From positions 98,515 to 162,514 of the forward strand of contig CAKZPN010000061.1 in assembly GCA_937139335.1 (NCBI GenBank): a stretch of 64,000 nucleotides of DNA, in the 5' to 3' direction. Positions within the stretch are counted from its first letter, which is position 1; each line of letters begins with the position of its first letter. The stretch comes from an uncultured Roseicyclus sp. Lineage in GTDB: Bacteria; Pseudomonadota; Alphaproteobacteria; Rhodobacterales; Rhodobacteraceae. This document shows, piece by piece, positions 35,692 through 43,294 of the stretch. Both the position numbers and the translations under genes were made by a program. The notes under the pieces were generated by a model. That model was not told the DNA's origin. It made no database searches and saw only the letters and a program-made list of their open reading frames with translations.

Positions 35692-36348
35692 ATGATGACT
35701 GAGCTGACGGCCGCCGACGGCCACACACTCGAGTGCTGGATGGAACCCGCCGAGGGCGCGCGCAAGGGCGGCATCGTGATCTTGCAGGAGATCTTCGGCG
35801 TGACCGAGCAGCTCAAGGGCGTCGCGCGTCAGTATGCGGCGCAGGGCTACGAGGTGGCGATCCCGGCGCTGTTCGACCGGAACGAGAAGGGCGCGTTGAT
35901 CCCGTTCGACCAGGGGCCGCGCGGACGCGACCTGATGCTGGCCGCCGACCTCGAGCAGACGATGAGCGACATCGACGCGGCGGTGCAGGCGCTGAAGGCG
36001 CAGGGCGGCAAGGTCGGCGTCATCGGCTTTTGCTGGGGCGGCGGGCTGGCGCTGCGCGCGGCGCAGGTGCTGGACATCGACGGCGCGGTCGCCTTCTACG
36101 GCACACGGCTGCCGCAATACCTTGACCGGCCGCTGAAGGCGCCGCTGCTGGCGCATTTCGGCAGCAAGGACGACCACGTTCCGCCCGAGATGCGGGCCGA
36201 GGCCAAGGCCTACCTGCCCGAAATGGAGATGCATCTCTACGAGGCCGGCCATGCCTTTGCCAACGACGCGCGCCCGTCCTACGTGGCCGAGGCGGCGGAA
36301 CTGGCGCATGAGCGGACCGCCGCGTTCTTCGCCCGCGTCCTGGCCTGA
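35692..36348 (+). CDS. Dienelactone hydrolase family protein
   Basis: 218 residues, alpha/beta hydrolase. Catalytic Cys in GVIGFCWGGG (about 109-118), Asp in HFGSKDDHVPPE (about 157) and His in EAGHAFAND (about 189); QEIFG near 33-37 carries the Glu that activates the Cys. This is the Cys-His-Asp triad of carboxymethylenebutenolidase. It begins after the terminator that ends the TRAP operon. A role in opening a lactone of the same aromatic pathway is possible but unproven. Confidence 0.88.
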   Translation: MMTELTAADGHTLECWMEPAEGARKGGIVILQEIFGVTEQLKGVARQYAAQGYEVAIPALFDRNEKGALIPFDQGPRGRDLMLAADLEQTMSDIDAAVQALKAQGGKVGVIGFCWGGGLALRAAQVLDIDGAVAFYGTRLPQYLDRPLKAPLLAHFGSKDDHVPPEMRAEAKAYLPEMEMHLYEAGHAFANDARPSYVAEAAELAHERTAAFFARVLA

Positions 36349-36359
36349 CGGGGGCGGCC

Positions 36360-37220
36360 ATGACCAGCATCGCCTTCATTGGCTTCGGGGAGGCCGCGCG
36401 CGCCTTCGTCGACACTCTGCGCGAGGTCGTGGCGCTGGACGTGCGTGCCTATGACATCCGGGACGATGCCGCGATGCGCGAGGCCGCCGCGGCGCGGGGC
36501 GTCACGCTCTGCCCCGATGCGCGCAGCGCGATCGCGGGGGCGGAGGTGGTGTTTTCCGCCGTCACCGCCGGCAGCGCCGGGGAGGCGCTGGTTACGGCCT
36601 ATGCCGATCCTGTCGCGCCGCATGTGCTGTGCGACATCAACTCGGTCAGCGCCGGGGTGAAGCAGGCCAATGCCGCGCGGGTCCGGGGCGCGGGGGCCGC
36701 CTATGTCGACATGGCGGTGATGGCGCCGGTGCATCCGGCGGGGCACCGCACGGCGCTGCTGCTGGCGGGCGATACCGGCGCGGTGCTGCCGTTCCTGCAG
36801 GCGCACGGGTTCCGCTTCGAAGACCTGGAGGATGAGGCCGGAGCGGCGACATCGGTCAAGATGGTGCGCTCGCTCTTCGTGAAGGGGCTGGAGGCGATCA
36901 CCGTGCAATGCCTGTCGGCGGCCGTGACCGCGGGTTGTGGCGAGCGGGTCATGGCCTCGCTCGCCGCGTCCTACCCCGGTCTCGAGATGCCGAAACAGGG
37001 GGCCTACGCCTTCGAGCGGGTGACGACGCATGGCAAGCGCCGGGCCGAGGAGGTGCGCGAGGTGGCGCGGACCATGGCCGAGCTGGGCTTTCCCGAGGGG
37101 GCGGAGCTGGCGCAGGGGATCGCCGCGGTGCAGGACGCCGTGGCTGCCGCAAAGTCGCCGCTGTCCGAAGATGCGCTGGCCTGCGCGCGGGCCGCCGCCG
37201 CCGCGCTCAGGGCGCGGTAG
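36360..37220 (+). CDS. NAD(P)-dependent dehydrogenase with DUF1932 C-terminus
   Basis: 286 residues. Rossmann motif IAFIGFGEAARAF at 4-16, then the 6-phosphogluconate/3-hydroxyisobutyrate dehydrogenase-like domain (NSVSAGVKQAN, DMAVMAPVHPAGHRTAL, where the usual substrate loop is altered). The DUF1932 helical domain follows, with SVKMVRSLFVKGLEAI near 162-177 carrying the catalytic Lys position. The exact substrate is unknown. It starts 11 bp after the hydrolase stop, so the two are co-transcribed. Confidence 0.85.
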   Translation: MTSIAFIGFGEAARAFVDTLREVVALDVRAYDIRDDAAMREAAAARGVTLCPDARSAIAGAEVVFSAVTAGSAGEALVTAYADPVAPHVLCDINSVSAGVKQANAARVRGAGAAYVDMAVMAPVHPAGHRTALLLAGDTGAVLPFLQAHGFRFEDLEDEAGAATSVKMVRSLFVKGLEAITVQCLSAAVTAGCGERVMASLAASYPGLEMPKQGAYAFERVTTHGKRRAEEVREVARTMAELGFPEGAELAQGIAAVQDAVAAAKSPLSEDALACARAAAAALRAR

Positions 37221-37225
37221 CGTCC

Positions 37226-38464
37226 TCAGGCGCGCTCGAACCTTGCGTAGTAGATCCGATAATCCTCGTGCTGGAGGCAGCAGCGTTCCTCGTAGCGCGC
37301 GCGCATCAGGTAAATTCCGTTGACCAGCAGCAGCGCCAGGGTGCCCGCGACCGCGCTGCCGAAGCTCGAGCCCAACACCGGCATCTCGACCAGCCAGTAG
37401 GACAGGTTCTTGGAGAGGTAGGCCGGGTGCCGCGCGAAGCGGTAGGGGCCGGAACAGACAACGCCGCGGTAGGTGAGGTTGGAAAAGCGGTAGCCGAAGG
37501 ACACCGTGCTGAGCGCGTAGACCGACATGAGCAGCAGGATCGTGCTGCCCCAGAGGACGTAGATCAGGCTGCCCTCGGCAAAGACGGTGCCCCAGACGAT
37601 GCCGTCGCTGTAGTTCAGGTAGTTGCGGTTGATGATCTGCCAGAACGGCACGTAGCACATCAGGCAGAAGAGCCACCCGCCCGCCGTCCGCTCGGGCCAG
37701 CGCACATGCGCGCCGAGGATACGGAAGCAGCAGATGTAGCCGATGACGCCGAAACAGACATCGGTCAGCAAAAGCATCTGGTAGCCGATTTCGTAGAAGC
37801 TGCGGAAATCGACGATCTGGAACGGAATGCTGGTCAGCCGGCCCCAGTCGCCAAGGCCGAAGCCCACCATCAGCGGGATGAAGAAGCCCTTGATCGCCAG
37901 CGCGAGCAGGTGGTCGCGGACCCGGCTGCGGTCGCCGGACCGGCCGAGGCTGAGGCAGAAGCGGCCGAATTGGGCCAGGCTGTCGTCCTTCTCCTCGGTC
38001 ACGAGGTGGAAGCCTATGAGGTAGAGCAGCACGATCGGGACGAAGACGGGCAGCCAGCCGGCGAGGATCGCGAAGGTGCCCTGGTACCACGCATCCTGGT
38101 AGAGCGGGAAGGTCATGTAGGCGCCCAGCACGAGACCGAGGCTGACGGCGAGGCCCACGGCCTTGTGTCCGAGCAGCGTCAGGGTGGCGGGCGACACGCG
38201 CTGAAACGAAAGCCCGCCGACATCAGGCTGGCGGTAGACGCGGTAGAGCAGGATGTCGCAGGCGGCCATCGTCAGGAACATGAGCGCGCAGGCCTGGAGG
38301 AACCCCTCGGCCCCGCTGAAGGCGTTGCCGGAGCGGGCGACGGCGAAGCAGCCGATCAGGACGGCCAGGCCGACATAGCCGGTCAGCGCGGGTTGCGCGT
38401 TGCGGATCGTCGGCTCCGCCTCCGCGTCGGCGGTCTCGGGCCGTGCTGCGACGTCCGGCATCAT
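37226..38464 (-). CDS. Polytopic membrane protein with ICMT/PEMT-like methyltransferase end
   Basis: 412 residues with about ten hydrophobic segments. The C-terminal quarter carries the isoprenylcysteine/phospholipid methyltransferase signature GPYRFARHPAYLSKNL, then an aromatic helix, then RARYEERCCLQHEDYRIYYA, equivalent to the RxxxEE SAM-binding end. The N-terminal three quarters match nothing I recognise. It probably methylates a lipid or a membrane substrate. AAGGA precedes tandem ATGs at 38464/38461. The upstream gene on the same strand encodes the GTS-repeat protein, with a strong hairpin between them. Confidence 0.7.
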   Translation of the reverse strand: MMPDVAARPETADAEAEPTIRNAQPALTGYVGLAVLIGCFAVARSGNAFSGAEGFLQACALMFLTMAACDILLYRVYRQPDVGGLSFQRVSPATLTLLGHKAVGLAVSLGLVLGAYMTFPLYQDAWYQGTFAILAGWLPVFVPIVLLYLIGFHLVTEEKDDSLAQFGRFCLSLGRSGDRSRVRDHLLALAIKGFFIPLMVGFGLGDWGRLTSIPFQIVDFRSFYEIGYQMLLLTDVCFGVIGYICCFRILGAHVRWPERTAGGWLFCLMCYVPFWQIINRNYLNYSDGIVWGTVFAEGSLIYVLWGSTILLLMSVYALSTVSFGYRFSNLTYRGVVCSGPYRFARHPAYLSKNLSYWLVEMPVLGSSFGSAVAGTLALLLVNGIYLMRARYEERCCLQHEDYRIYYARFERA

Positions 38465-38520
38465 CTTGTGCGGTCCTTCCCCATGGTGGCGCGGGCACGA
38501 GCGGTGCCGACACGCCGAAG

Positions 38521-38546
38521 GCCGGGCCGCCCAGAGGCGGCCCGGC
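38521..38546. terminator. 11-bp perfect hairpin between GTS-repeat gene and membrane methyltransferase gene
   Basis: GCCGGGCCGCC at 38521-38531, CAGA loop, GGCGGCCCGGC at 38536-38546. Thirty bases after the GTS-repeat gene stop and 57 bases before the methyltransferase start. No T-run on the minus strand, so partial termination is more likely than full stop. Confidence 0.65.
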
Positions 38547-38576
38547 TTCAGTCATACAGACTGTATCGCGTCCGGA

Positions 38577-39461
38577 TCAACGCATTGCGGCGTTGACGAT
38601 GGCCGCTTGCGTGGTGGCGATGCGCACCGCGCCCTGGCCAACCTCGACCGGGCCGCCGACCGACACGCAGACGCCGCGCGACATCACGCTGGTCGTGGTC
38701 TGGAAGCGGATGCTCGCGATGGAGAGATCGCTGCCGATGACCGCGTCATGGACAACGCCGACCGGCGTGCCGTTGGTGTCGAACACGGCGAAGCCGTTGA
38801 AGGCGGTCGAGTTGCCGTTGTTGGCGCAGGCCGGGTTGGCACCGACGCGCGTGATCGGCGCGGAGAGGCTGCCGGACGTGCCGGAGGTTCCAGAGGTTCC
38901 CGACGTGCCGCTGGTGCCAGAGGTGCCCGATGTTCCGGACGTGCCGCTGGTTCCCGACGTGCCGCTGGTGCCAGAGGTGCCCGATGTCCCGGACGTGCCG
39001 CTGGTTCCCGAAGTGCCGGAGGTTCCGGACGTGCCACTGGTGCCGGACGTGCCGCTCGTTCCCGAGGTGCCGCCCAACACGCCGCCGACGCCGGCGACAG
39101 TGCCGCCAACGGCACCACCGAGACCACCGGTCCCCGCGCCAAGGCCGCCGCCGAGACCGGACACGGTATTGCCGACGCCCGACACGGCACCGCCGACTTC
39201 GCTGACCGCGCCGCCGAGGCCGCCACCGACGGCGTTGCCGACTTCGCTGACCGCGCCACCGACGCCGCCGCCGAGGGCGTCTCCGACAGCACCGCCGACG
39301 TCGTTCACGGCGTCACCGAGACCGCCAAGCAGATCCGCCTGGCCCGGACCGGCCGCGAAGCCGAGACCGAAGAGGGCGGCCGTGCCGGTCATCAAGAGAA
39401 CGCGGGTCATCCCGCTGCGTTTGCGCTTGTTCGCGCGTGTGAAATCAAGTTTGGGCATCAT
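38577..39461 (-). CDS. Secreted Gly-rich protein with 22 Gly-Thr-Ser repeats
   Basis: 294 residues, family not recognised. A basic N-terminus (RANKRKRSG) precedes a signal-peptide core with a probable cut after GPGQA near 42. Next come a Gly/Val/Ala-rich stretch of imperfect GGAVGxAxGG units (about 44-130), about 66 residues of pure (Gly-Thr-Ser)n, and a C-terminal domain of about 95 residues. The last has GFAVFDTNGTPVGVVHDAVI, vaguely like a PRC-barrel or beta-sandwich, and two Cys that could pair. GGAGGTGC precedes the start. Thr/Ser density suggests a flexible surface linker, possibly glycosylated (inference). Confidence 0.75.
   Translation of the reverse strand: MMPKLDFTRANKRKRSGMTRVLLMTGTAALFGLGFAAGPGQADLLGGLGDAVNDVGGAVGDALGGGVGGAVSEVGNAVGGGLGGAVSEVGGAVSGVGNTVSGLGGGLGAGTGGLGGAVGGTVAGVGGVLGGTSGTSGTSGTSGTSGTSGTSGTSGTSGTSGTSGTSGTSGTSGTSGTSGTSGTSGTSGTSGTSGTSGSLSAPITRVGANPACANNGNSTAFNGFAVFDTNGTPVGVVHDAVIGSDLSIASIRFQTTTSVMSRGVCVSVGGPVEVGQGAVRIATTQAAIVNAAMR
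38871..39068. repeat. 22 tandem 9-bp units with a 54-bp higher-order duplication
   Basis: The array codes for Gly-Thr-Ser on the minus strand. Units vary at silent positions only. The block 38907-38960 (six units) is repeated at 38961-39014 with two base differences, which shows recent expansion by slippage or recombination in 54-bp steps. Confidence 0.9.
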
Positions 39462-40220
39462 GCACCTCCGTGGATGTCGTCAGGTTCCTTTGGCCGGAAG
39501 CTCATGCGCCGAGACGCACGTGTTTCCCGCCCCTTCAAAGGCAGTCCAACGCCACACAGCGGCGGACAAGTCGTGGTCCGCTTGCCGCATACCCCGCGCC
39601 CCCGACGGGCAATACGTTCTTTCCTGCAGCTGGGTTACTGGCTGCCGCCCCGCGCCCGGTGGGCGCGCCGCGTGATTAACGATTGATAACATTGTGACAT
39701 CTGAACTGCTGTAGTGAACAAAGCCTACGGTGCGACATCCTGGCTTGGCCATCATACCAGGGTACTATCCGACCAAAGTCGTAGTGAGCGGCCGAGCGAA
39801 AATCGGTGCCCGCAGGACGCGGCGGCAGGCGCTTCGGGCGGGGGTCTGCGGGGGACGTGTCCGCGTCAAGGGCCATGCCCACCAGAGCACGAAAGGCATC
39901 ACACTTTCGGGCGAGGGCGGCGTCTTCCACCCCCGGAGGCATGTCAACGCCCGGTATCATCTTTTAAAATGAAGAGGCTCAGGGGCGGGGTGCGCCTTCA
40001 CCTTTGACATCGTGCTGCGTGGGCCACCGTCCCGAACGGGACGTTGGGCCCCCGCCCTTGAGCACCCTCACGCGATTTGCCCACCGGGGGGCCGGCTGCG
40101 TGCCCTTGTCGGCGCGGGTCCGTGGCATCGGAAACAGACGCGCCGGTCCGAGTGCCGAAAAAAAAGTGGTGCGCGGTCAAAGACCGGCACCACAAGTTTG
40201 GCGGATTGTTCCCTGAAGTC
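39462..40220. other. 759-bp stretch without a convincing gene
   Basis: Short frames here (for example 39676-39960 on the minus strand) lack family features and good ribosome-binding sites. The first part upstream of 39461 should contain the promoter of the GTS-repeat gene. It is relatively AT-rich at 39675-39720 (GATTAACGATTGATAACATTG on the opposite reading, split here as ATTAACGATTGATAACATTG). A hairpin occurs at 40021-40051: inner stem CGTCCCG-AA-CGGGACG (40028-40043) with an outer GGGCC/GGCCC stem. No tRNA or known ncRNA recognised. Confidence 0.5.
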
Positions 40221-40817
40221 TCAGCCGGGAAAGTGGAAGGCGGGGCGTGCTGCCATGTTCGTCAACGCCACGCCCAGGCCGAGGCCCAAGGCTGCGCGAG
40301 GTACGGGCAGCTTGAGCGAGACATCCGCAACGGGGGCGCGTTCGACCGAGAAATCATGGCCCGAGATCTCGGCCGATGCGATGACGACGGCGACATTCGG
40401 GGTGCGCATGCGGAACGCGATCATCCGGTCGATCGCGGTCGACAGGTTCGGGAACATGTCGATATCGACGATCAGGAGGAAGGGCGCATCGGTATGAGCC
40501 GCCACGAATTGCTCGGCCACCGAAAGATCGTCCATCGTCACGCACAGACGGGAGCATTGCCCGAGCCAGTCGAAATGCTGCGACAAGGGCGAGTCTTCGT
40601 GGGCGACCACGAGGAAGGAACAGTTCTGCGCCTGTTGCGAGACCAATGTCCCCAGGCGTTCGCGGCTGGCGTCGATCTGGATGCCGCGCCGGTCGAGGCG
40701 GTCTATGGCCGTTTCGGCACGATAGGCGCAATCGGGTTTGGACGTCGGGCGCGTGGCAGCTACCGCCGGAACGGAGGTTGCCCAGCGGGTCGGTCTGTAT
40801 CTTTCCTCAATGCCCAT
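40221..40817 (-). CDS. Degenerate receiver-domain (pseudo-response-regulator) protein
   Basis: 198 residues, family uncertain. After about 75 polar residues there is a receiver-like order of strands: CSFLVVAHEDSPLSQHF (acidic pair), APFLLIVDIDMF (Asp at the phospho-acceptor site), AVVIASAEIS (Ser at the Thr/Ser position) and DVSLKLPVPRAA (Lys, but followed by Leu rather than Pro). It looks like a receiver with eroded active site and no output domain. The ATG at 40817 has AGGAG eight bases upstream. Lies in the same orientation as two membrane LuxR proteins and may modulate them (inference). Confidence 0.6.
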   Translation of the reverse strand: MGIEERYRPTRWATSVPAVAATRPTSKPDCAYRAETAIDRLDRRGIQIDASRERLGTLVSQQAQNCSFLVVAHEDSPLSQHFDWLGQCSRLCVTMDDLSVAEQFVAAHTDAPFLLIVDIDMFPNLSTAIDRMIAFRMRTPNVAVVIASAEISGHDFSVERAPVADVSLKLPVPRAALGLGLGVALTNMAARPAFHFPG

Positions 40818-41146
40818 TTGTAATACTCCTAATGAGACTGAACGCCCCCACGCCAATCTGGTGTCCGGATGCGGCTTGGCCCGTTGGCCTCGGGATGAAT
40901 CAAGGCCCTGCACATGCTCAACTGGGGATATTGCCTGCCACAGGTGGCTTCAGCCGCATCCGGTACCCATTCAGAATGGCTCCAGTCGGTGAGTCTTCCC
41001 ATCGGTCTGCGGGTTGAGATCGGCCGTCTCATCACAAAGGACGATGCCCGCGACGCGCCGGAAAATACGGCAAAAAAGGGGCAACCGGGCTGCAGCGGCG
41101 TCCTGCGGGGGGTGCAAAGCGGCGGAGGTCAGGACCCCTGCGGCAA
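40818..41146. other. 329-bp intergenic region, no gene seen
   Basis: Lies between two leftward genes. It should hold the promoter of the pseudo-receiver gene. A run of six A at about 41082-41087 (T-run on the minus strand) follows the upstream LuxR gene, but no adequate stem precedes it, so I do not call a terminator. Confidence 0.4.
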
Positions 41147-41671
41147 TCAGGGTCGGATCGCGTCGAACAGGTCTTCGACGACCAGCGAGACGAGCTGTTG
41201 CCGGTTCGACAGGCCGGATTTGCGGAAGATCGCGCTGACCTGGCTCTTGGTGGTCGATTCGCTGGTGTTGCGATAGGCGGAGATCTCGGCGTTGCTGAAG
41301 CCCTTGACCACGAGGAGCGCGACGTTGCGCTCGGACTCGGTCAGGCCCCACTGGTCGAACAGTTCCTCGACATGGACCTGCAGTTGCCCCGCCGCGGCGT
41401 CGAGCTGGGCCTGGACGCGGTTCATGCGCTGCAGGTTGGGCAGCAGCAGCAGGACCGTCGCGACGACGCCGAACACCATGCCGAGGCTGGCCAGAACCTC
41501 GAACAGCTCGAAATAGGCCCAGGGAATGATCGGTGAGGTCCAGGCGAAAACATCGGCCAGGGTGCGGAAGACAAAGAAACTTGCAGCAACGATCTGGACC
41601 GCCAGAAGTGGCGCGATCGCGAGCGTGATCGGAAGCCCGCTGAAGGCATGGCTTGCGCCCGTCCGCCTCAT
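41147..41671 (-). CDS. Membrane-anchored LuxR-type HTH protein, copy 1
   Basis: 174 residues. Two transmembrane helices at about 14-42 and 54-80, then a short coiled coil (about 82-103) and a LuxR/GerE HTH. The HTH reads LTESERNVALLVVKGFSNAE, then STTKSQVSAIFRKSGLSNRQ. There is no receiver or autoinducer domain; the sensory part can only be the membrane region with its short periplasmic loop. The paralogue is at 42405. Such one-component membrane regulators bind DNA while tethered. Confidence 0.85.
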   Translation of the reverse strand: MRRTGASHAFSGLPITLAIAPLLAVQIVAASFFVFRTLADVFAWTSPIIPWAYFELFEVLASLGMVFGVVATVLLLLPNLQRMNRVQAQLDAAAGQLQVHVEELFDQWGLTESERNVALLVVKGFSNAEISAYRNTSESTTKSQVSAIFRKSGLSNRQQLVSLVVEDLFDAIRP

Positions 41672-41732
41672 GCGGTCGTCCTTTCAGTCGGCGGGCAGGG
41701 GGGGCGCCGCTGCCGGATCGAAGGCCGCATGG

Positions 41733-42098
41733 TCACCGATGCGCCCTCCCGACCATGTAGGTCTCGATGATCACGTCGCGCATGATCTCGCCCGAGGATG
41801 GGCTGAAGATGATTTCCCGCAGATGTTCTGCGCTCTCGGCGCGGATTCGGATGCGGTTGAGAAAGGTCCGATTGATCGAGATTATGCGATAGCCGCTTTG
41901 ATCCAGCATCTGCACCACGTCGATATACCGGTTCTCGGGCAGTTCATCGACGGTGATGGTGACGTCGCCGGGACGCGGGCCCTGGGCCCAGGCGGGGTCG
42001 CCGGTCGCGGCGAGCGCCAGAGCGAGGGCAGGCGCCAGAAGCGCCATCCGACGGACGCGCTGCGGGGGAGGGCGCAGGGTTTTCGAGAAAGAACACAT
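41733..42098 (-). CDS. Small exported protein of unknown function
   Basis: 121 residues. The basic start is followed by a hydrophobic stretch LLAPALALALAATGDPAWAQ, a clear signal peptide with a cut after AWA-Q near 39. The mature part of about 80 residues (DVTITVDELPENRYIDVVQM then QSGYRIISINRTFLNRIRIR) has an alternating strand-helix pattern reminiscent of PepSY-like inhibitor folds. That similarity is only impressionistic. It sits between the two LuxR paralogues on the same strand, so it may be their periplasmic ligand or modulator (inference). Confidence 0.65.
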   Translation of the reverse strand: MCSFSKTLRPPPQRVRRMALLAPALALALAATGDPAWAQGPRPGDVTITVDELPENRYIDVVQMLDQSGYRIISINRTFLNRIRIRAESAEHLREIIFSPSSGEIMRDVIIETYMVGRAHR

Positions 42099-42212
42099 GG
42101 TTACTGTAAGATCCGGAATGGGGGGATGATCCGCCTGATACGCCGCGTCATACCGGGGGTGGAATAGTACTTTGGACCTAAAGCCAAACGGCAGATGATG
42201 AAATCTAGTGCT

Positions 42213-42231
42213 GCAGGGCGCCGCGCCCTGC
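42213..42231. repeat. 7-bp inverted repeat upstream of the small exported protein
   Basis: GCAGGGC at 42213-42219, five bases, GCCCTGC at 42225-42231. In the intergenic gap between copy 2 of the LuxR genes and the small exported protein gene. It may be a transcript end for the LuxR gene or an operator. Confidence 0.3.
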
Positions 42232-42269
42232 GCCGCCCCTGTCCGAACCGCCCGAAATGCGACACTGGC

Positions 42270-42422
42270 ATGCCCATCGAACACCTGAATTATCGCCGCC
42301 GTGCCCGGTCGCCTGCGTTCAAGCGCAGGCTACTGGTGGGCGCGCTGTTTGCGGGGCTGCTCGTGGCCGGAACGTCCATGGATGTGTTCGCCGCTGTCCT
42401 GCGATCATTCGAGGGCCTCTGA
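42270..42422 (+). CDS. Possible 50-residue single-span membrane protein
   Basis: MPIEHLNYRRRARSPAF, then a basic KRR and a hydrophobic stretch LLVGALFAGLLVAG ending in RSFEGL. One transmembrane segment with a positively charged N-terminal flank. It is on the opposite strand to its neighbours and its last 18 bp overlap the 3' end of the LuxR gene. No clear ribosome-binding site, so this is tentative. Confidence 0.3.
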   Translation: MPIEHLNYRRRARSPAFKRRLLVGALFAGLLVAGTSMDVFAAVLRSFEGL

Positions 42423-43025
42423 GGTTGCGGCCAGCCGGGCGGCGCCGACAGGCAGGCCGAAATCCGCGGATGTCGGACGCTTGCCGGCCCATCCCGCGCC
42501 GCGGGCCTCTGCCGGGGCCTCTGCCGGGCCGGGCTTGCTGGAACTGGCGAAGTCGAGCACCTGTTCGCACATCTCGTCGGAGACGAGGGCGATGAGCTGC
42601 ACGCGGTTATCCAGCCCGGATTTGCGGAACAGCGCGCCGAGCTGGGCCTTCACGGTGCCGACCGCGCAGCCGCGAAGCTCGGCGATCTCGGCGTTGGAAA
42701 AACCCTTGACGACGAAGAGGGCGACGTCCGTTTCAGCCTCGGACAGCCCCCATTCGGCGGCGCAGGCGGCAACGATGCGTTCCTTGCTGGGCGCCCCGTC
42801 AACGCCGGTTCCGGCGCTTTTGGGGCGGCGGTCCGTCGGGGTCAGAAGGTTCACGGCAAAGGACAGGACGGCGAAGGTCAGAGCCGTGGCCACGACCATC
42901 ACCAGGGCGGTGACCGGGACAGTCACCGGCATGGGCGCAAGCAGGTAGCGCAGGACAAGCGCGGTCTTCAAGGCCCCGACGATGGCGCTGGTCAGAAACA
43001 GAGAAACTCCGAATGATATGTACAT
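42405..43025 (-). CDS. Membrane-anchored LuxR-type HTH protein, copy 2
   Basis: 206 residues from the ATG at 43025, which has an excellent GGAGGAGATTG ribosome-binding site; in-frame ATGs further up (to 43103) are less likely. Two transmembrane helices (about 5-30 and 36-60) and a linker precede the HTH, LSEAETDVALFVVKGFSNAE then GTVKAQLGALFRKSGLDNRV. The HTH is clearly paralogous to copy 1 (shared VVKGFSNAEI and FRKSGL). A 45-residue Ala/Pro/Gly-rich tail is added at the C-terminus. Confidence 0.85.
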   Translation of the reverse strand: MYISFGVSLFLTSAIVGALKTALVLRYLLAPMPVTVPVTALVMVVATALTFAVLSFAVNLLTPTDRRPKSAGTGVDGAPSKERIVAACAAEWGLSEAETDVALFVVKGFSNAEIAELRGCAVGTVKAQLGALFRKSGLDNRVQLIALVSDEMCEQVLDFASSSKPGPAEAPAEARGAGWAGKRPTSADFGLPVGAARLAATSEALE

Positions 43026-43294
43026 CAATCTCCTCCATCCATGATCCAGACCATTGCCTGATCCGGTCATGTCTACTGCGAAACTTTCGTTGCCCCTAGT
43101 CATATCGGTAATAAGACTTCGGAACTATGAACGGAGTGTGGCTGTCATGCGGCTATTCTAGGGGGCTGGAAAGGAACGATATTCGTCCTGTGGTTGTGGG
43201 TTTCAGGTCGAATGGGCAAATAACGCTTGAGAATGAAATTGTGCTAATGACTAACAATTGCATTTGCCAACGGATGAAATCACTCGCCCCTCGT
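43026..43294. other. Upstream region of LuxR copy 2; no gene seen
   Basis: Comparatively AT-rich (43190-43270), which suits a promoter region. Also contains the 3' flank of the doxX-like gene. No specific site could be supported. Confidence 0.4.

Noticed and set aside
38871..39068. CRISPR or origin-type iterons
   Set aside because: 9-bp units without spacers, strictly in the Gly-Thr-Ser frame.
38443..39675. Plus-strand frame with VPEVPDVP repeats (410 residues)
   Set aside because: Antisense of the GTS-repeat gene. The minus-strand reading has a signal peptide and GGAGG site, and silent-site variation supports that frame.
39676..39960. 94-residue minus-strand frame as a gene
   Set aside because: No ribosome-binding site, no hydrophobic or family signature, unusual composition.
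41060..41146. Rho-independent terminator after the first LuxR gene
   Set aside because: There is a T-run on the minus strand but no adequate GC stem immediately before it.
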